Shown here one piece after another: positions 61,291 through 64,000 of a stretch of DNA of 64,000 nt (its first letter is position 1; each line of letters opens with the position of its first letter). This stretch comes from Cyclobacteriaceae bacterium. GTDB taxonomy: Bacteria > Bacteroidota > Bacteroidia > Cytophagales > Cyclobacteriaceae. The DNA is taken from positions 62,001 to 126,000 of the forward strand of contig JANQPQ010000044.1 in assembly GCA_028285445.1 (NCBI GenBank), written 5' to 3'. A program made the translations under genes and the position numbers. The notes beneath the pieces were generated by a model. That model did no database searches, was not told the DNA's origin, and was given only the letters and a program-made list of their open reading frames with translations.

Positions 61291-62517
61291 ATGGCCAGTG
61301 CAATTAGCCGAACTCTAAAACTTTACCAAGAGGCCTACTCAGGTCATCCAAAACCAATTTGGTCTCTATTCTTTCTTACTCTGATAAATCGAATGGGGAC
61401 CATGGTGATCCCATTTCTAACTGTTTACCTAACAACGGTTCTGGGATTCTCCTTAGAAAAAGCTGGTATCCTGGCCAGTGCCTTTGGCTTGGGTTCATTA
61501 ACCGGTTCCTTTTTTGGGGGCAGACTTAGTGATAGAGTTGGCGCCACCGTAGTGATAATAATCAGCTTATTGGGCAGCGGGCTAATGTTTATCTCATTAC
61601 AATTTGCCACCTCCTTCAATACCCTATTTGTGCTTTTCTTTATAACCTCCATGTTCGGCGAGGCCTATCGCCCTGCACTAACTGTGGTGGTTGGTGACTG
61701 TGTACCCAGAACCGAAACAGGCCGTACTATGGCGCTGATAAGGCTTGCTATTAACATCGGAATGACATTAGCCCCAACCTTAGGGGGCTTCGTGGCAATA
61801 CAGCTGGGTTACAATTTCTTGTTTTGGATTGACGGTGTGACATGCATTGGTGGGGCCCTGTACTTTATGGCCGTGGTTGGCAAATGGCCAAAAAGCAATC
61901 GCGAGAGCAGAGAAGAAACTCAGTCGGCAGCCGGCAAAGTTTTACCACCTTACCGCAATAGAGATTACATGCTCTTTTTATTGGCCACTTTGTTTATGAG
62001 TTTTGGTTTTATCCAATGGTTCCATACCGTGCCGGTCTTTATTAAAACCGTATGGGGGTTTGACGAACGCTATATTGGTATACTTATGGGTATGAACAGC
62101 CTCACTATTGCTCTTATTGAGATGCCTGCCATTCATGCCATTGAGAAGAACCGGAAAAACCTGGTAGCCATGCGCATCGGCTTATTGTGGCTTGGTATTT
62201 CATTTATCCCTTTTCTACTACCGAAGGCCTTGATTCTGTGTTTTGTTGCTGCCATCTTATGGACTGTAGGTGAACTGCTGATACTGCCTTTGAATAATTC
62301 CGCTGCTTTGGTTTTGGCACCCGCCAGCAAGCGTGGTGATTACATGGCCTGGTACTGGATGACCTGGTCACTCACCAACATTCTTGCCCCCAGCCTGGGA
62401 CTGGCACTTGCTTCCGAATTTGGGTTTAGTGCTTTATGGAGTTTAATAATAATCCTGAGTTTTACTAGTCTCGCCCTTTACCTAATGCTGGGCAAAAAGA
62501 TTATGCCAGACTCTTAA
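61291..62517 (+). CDS. Major facilitator superfamily transporter
   Basis: 408 aa, about 12 hydrophobic spans. The MFS motif between spans 2 and 3 is present (GGRLSDRVGATVVI). A loop near 200-220 is Glu/Arg-rich (KSNRESREETQSA). The substrate is not apparent; the multidrug (DHA) type is common in this size class. It stands between the TonB-C protein and a cupin gene, with no close operon spacing to either. Confidence 0.92.
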   Translation: MASAISRTLKLYQEAYSGHPKPIWSLFFLTLINRMGTMVIPFLTVYLTTVLGFSLEKAGILASAFGLGSLTGSFFGGRLSDRVGATVVIIISLLGSGLMFISLQFATSFNTLFVLFFITSMFGEAYRPALTVVVGDCVPRTETGRTMALIRLAINIGMTLAPTLGGFVAIQLGYNFLFWIDGVTCIGGALYFMAVVGKWPKSNRESREETQSAAGKVLPPYRNRDYMLFLLATLFMSFGFIQWFHTVPVFIKTVWGFDERYIGILMGMNSLTIALIEMPAIHAIEKNRKNLVAMRIGLLWLGISFIPFLLPKALILCFVAAILWTVGELLILPLNNSAALVLAPASKRGDYMAWYWMTWSLTNILAPSLGLALASEFGFSALWSLIIILSFTSLALYLMLGKKIMPDS

Positions 62518-62568
62518 ACCAATGCATACATCGCAAGAATTTGTAGTGTATATTTTATTACCTTTCAA

Positions 62569-63090
62569 ATGATGACTTCGAATACTGAACAAGAAATAAA
62601 GAGGTTAGTTGAGCAACTGGATTTGAAGCCACATCCTGAAGGTGGTTATTACCGTGAAATCTATCGCAGTGACGGATCAATTCCTGAACATGCACTAAAT
62701 GGTAAATACGATGGAGACAGAAATTACTGCACCAGCATCTACTTCCTGCTAAGCTCAGCAAGTTTTTCGGCTTTTCACCGAATTAAGCAAGATGAAATCT
62801 GGCACTTTTACCAAGGTTCGCCAGCGCATATTCATGTAATTGATAAAGATGGAAACTATGTCAGACATCAGATTGGAATGAACCTGGATTCAGGCCAGGT
62901 ACCACAGGTTGTAGTTTCTGGTGGGCAGTGGTTTGCATCGGAAGTTCCTGAAGACGACGGTTACTGCCTGGTGGGCTGCACCGTAGCCCCAGGGTTTGAT
63001 TTCCTTGACTTTGAAATGGCGGAAAGAAGACTGCTTACGTCGAAATATCCCCAGCATGAGGCAATAATTTCAAGATTAACAAGAGTTTAG
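62569..63090 (+). CDS. DUF985 cupin-family protein
   Basis: 173 aa, cytoplasmic. The family start LKPHPEGGYYREIY is plain, then SIYFLLSSASFSAFHRIKQDEIWHFY with cupin-type residues (split here), PAHIHVID and a closing GCTVAPGFDFLDFEMA. Structures in the family show an RmlC-like fold, but no enzyme activity is settled. It lies 15 bases before the RibD-C gene on the same strand, so they are probably co-transcribed. Start ATG at 62569 or 62572. Confidence 0.92.
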   Translation: MMTSNTEQEIKRLVEQLDLKPHPEGGYYREIYRSDGSIPEHALNGKYDGDRNYCTSIYFLLSSASFSAFHRIKQDEIWHFYQGSPAHIHVIDKDGNYVRHQIGMNLDSGQVPQVVVSGGQWFASEVPEDDGYCLVGCTVAPGFDFLDFEMAERRLLTSKYPQHEAIISRLTRV

Positions 63091-63105
63091 GTTACGTTAT
63101 CAAAT

Positions 63106-63639
63106 ATGAGAAAAGTAATACTTGCATTGGCGGTTAGCCTCGATGGATACATTGAAGGCCCAAACGGTGAGTACGATTGGTGTTTTACTGATCAAGACTA
63201 TGGCATGGGCGATTTCCTGCAAGGAATAGATGCGCTTTTCATAGGCCGTAAGTCGTATGAACTGATGGAACAACAAATAGTAGATGGGGTGGAAGGGGCC
63301 GACTCGTTTTCACATTTGGACCAGTATATCTTCTCACGCTCATTGCAAGAAGTGGAATCACCTAAGATTCTTGTGAGTGGCGATATAGTTAAAGAAGTGA
63401 ATAAGTTCAAAGCTGAAGAGGGCAAGGACATCTGGCTTTTTGGCGGAGCATCGTTAACCACCGTCATGCTTAACGCACGCCTGGTAGATGAAATCTGGAT
63501 GGCGGTTCATCCTATACTTTTGGGCAGCGGAAAATATTTATTCAATGATATCACGGGCAGAATTAACCTCTCGCTACTTGAAACCAAGGCTTATGATACG
63601 GGCCTGGTTAACCTCAAATATCGAGTAATCCACGGCTAA
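63106..63639 (+). CDS. Dihydrofolate reductase-like (RibD C-terminal) protein
   Basis: 177 aa. The RibD_C/DHFR-like fold is shown by ILALAVSLDGYIEGPNGEYDW near the start, the GRKSYELM segment, IWLFGGASLTTVML (NADP-binding Gly-rich strand) and VDEIWMAVHPILLGSGKYLF. It is too short to be full RibD, so it is a stand-alone reductase of unknown substrate. Follows the DUF985 cupin gene by 15 bases. Confidence 0.9.
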   Translation: MRKVILALAVSLDGYIEGPNGEYDWCFTDQDYGMGDFLQGIDALFIGRKSYELMEQQIVDGVEGADSFSHLDQYIFSRSLQEVESPKILVSGDIVKEVNKFKAEEGKDIWLFGGASLTTVMLNARLVDEIWMAVHPILLGSGKYLFNDITGRINLSLLETKAYDTGLVNLKYRVIHG

Positions 63640-63697
63640 GCAAAGTCATACGATTTGGGTTATTGCTTTATCTAACCGACCTGGGTAGATTTATCCT

Positions 63698-64000
63698 ATG
63701 AGATGGATGTACTTAATATTGCTGGTTACTTCCGCCGCACTACTTAGTTGCGGTTCTGAGGAGAATTCCACTGATACCGCAAAAGATTCCTGGTCAGTTG
63801 AGGACCGTCAAACCCTTTTGCGCGGCTTTAATGGCTCGCGGATTGATTTACTAGAAGCTGTGAATGGCCTTAGTGATGAGCAATGGAATTTCAAAGCGGA
63901 TTCCAATAGTTGGTCAATAGCCTACATCGTTGAGCATCTTGGATTGCAAGAAGATATGCACTTCAGGGAGGTATACGTTATCTCATTGGCGCCACCCCAC
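63698..64000 (+). CDS. DinB-like lipoprotein, 5' part (cut by window end)
   Basis: The frame from the ATG at 63698 stays open to the window edge (101 codons). The signal ends at LLSC (about residue 18), a good lipobox, followed by an acidic Ser/Thr linker and the start of a DinB-type four-helix fold: LLEAVNGLSDEQWNFK and SWSIAYIVEHLGLQED, with a His at the usual metal position. DinB-superfamily proteins bind a metal and often use thiol cofactors. The 3' end lies outside the window, so length and family subtype remain open. Confidence 0.75.
   Translation, partial: MRWMYLILLVTSAALLSCGSEENSTDTAKDSWSVEDRQTLLRGFNGSRIDLLEAVNGLSDEQWNFKADSNSWSIAYIVEHLGLQEDMHFREVYVISLAPPH

Noticed and set aside
63686-63693. 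TAGATTTA as promoter of the DinB-like gene
   Set aside because: One base off consensus and only 4 bases before the ATG; a TTG lies 20 bases upstream but the predicted transcript would be leaderless.
1-64000. Mobile elements, CRISPR arrays, rRNA genes, toxin-antitoxin or phage genes
   Set aside because: No transposase, integrase, direct-repeat array or rRNA-like stretch was found; the small Xre protein fits the DUF2975 pair rather than a toxin-antitoxin system.

Overview
The window looks like a chromosomal segment of a Bacteroidota bacterium, most likely a free-living (probably marine) member of the order Cytophagales. The support is: a fused SecDF, many Cys-anchored lipoproteins, a PorE-like type IX secretion protein, Bacteroidota-type family pairs (DUF2975/Xre, DUF2752/TM2, DUF5723), scarce Shine-Dalgarno sequences, and a near-ideal Bacteroidota promoter (TTTG, 19-bp gap, TACATTTG) in front of tRNA-Phe. 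I see no insertion sequence, prophage, integrase, CRISPR array or rRNA. Coding is dense and no gene-free stretch exceeds 300 bases. The species cannot be fixed from the sequence alone.

Region by region. 1-940: 3' end of a TrkH potassium transporter. 988-10006 (minus): one long gene string in the order nrnA, four FKBP-type lipoprotein genes, rdgB, udk, a small membrane protein, secDF. 10206-15049: ndk, scpA, dxs, an alpha/beta hydrolase and a zinc-ribbon membrane protein. 15058-20733: a tryptophan/kynurenine catabolic cluster in two divergent arms. The minus arm holds an SDR-like protein and a 2-aminomuconate-semialdehyde-type dehydrogenase. The plus arm holds 3-hydroxyanthranilate dioxygenase, ACMS decarboxylase, an O6-methylguanine methyltransferase and kynureninase. 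20730-24664 (minus): TerB-like protein, MltF-like lytic transglycosylase, ECF sigma factor with membrane partner, secreted hydrolase. 24803-31142: lectin, DUF1643, an ArsR/AHSA1 pair, gamma-glutamyltranspeptidase, amidohydrolase lipoprotein, SDR. 31246-35643: a full-length Lhr helicase.

35681-43847 is a cell-envelope island: a lipoprotein and a membrane protein diverge from a von Willebrand A lipoprotein and a TPR protein, followed by a DUF5723-SPOR fusion with a partner lipoprotein. 44027-49167: methyltransferase, Cys/Met-metabolism PLP enzyme, purM and the PorE-like gene. 49228-51859: an Fe-S electron-transfer pair that resembles a split EtfD/HdrDE. 52004-54736: tRNA-Phe, then an Asp/Glu racemase, rluB, scpB and a DksA-like protein. 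54931-59872: lipocalin-like lipoprotein, a second ECF sigma/partner pair divergent from DUF2752/TM2 genes, an S9 peptidase, Xre/DUF2975 and a CPBP protease. 59981-64000: TonB-C/MORN protein, MFS transporter, DUF985 cupin, RibD-C reductase, and the start of a DinB-like lipoprotein cut by the window edge.

The most unusual items are: the array of four FKBP lipoproteins whose domains run from near-intact to degenerate; the kynurenine cluster with an SDR lacking the catalytic Tyr and Lys and an embedded DNA-repair gene; matching divergent ECF-like promoters around 56347-56475; palindromic operators at 26038, 37246 and 59162; and the DUF5723-SPOR fusion with a hexanucleotide repeat in its linker. 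None of these can be called a proven new system from sequence alone.
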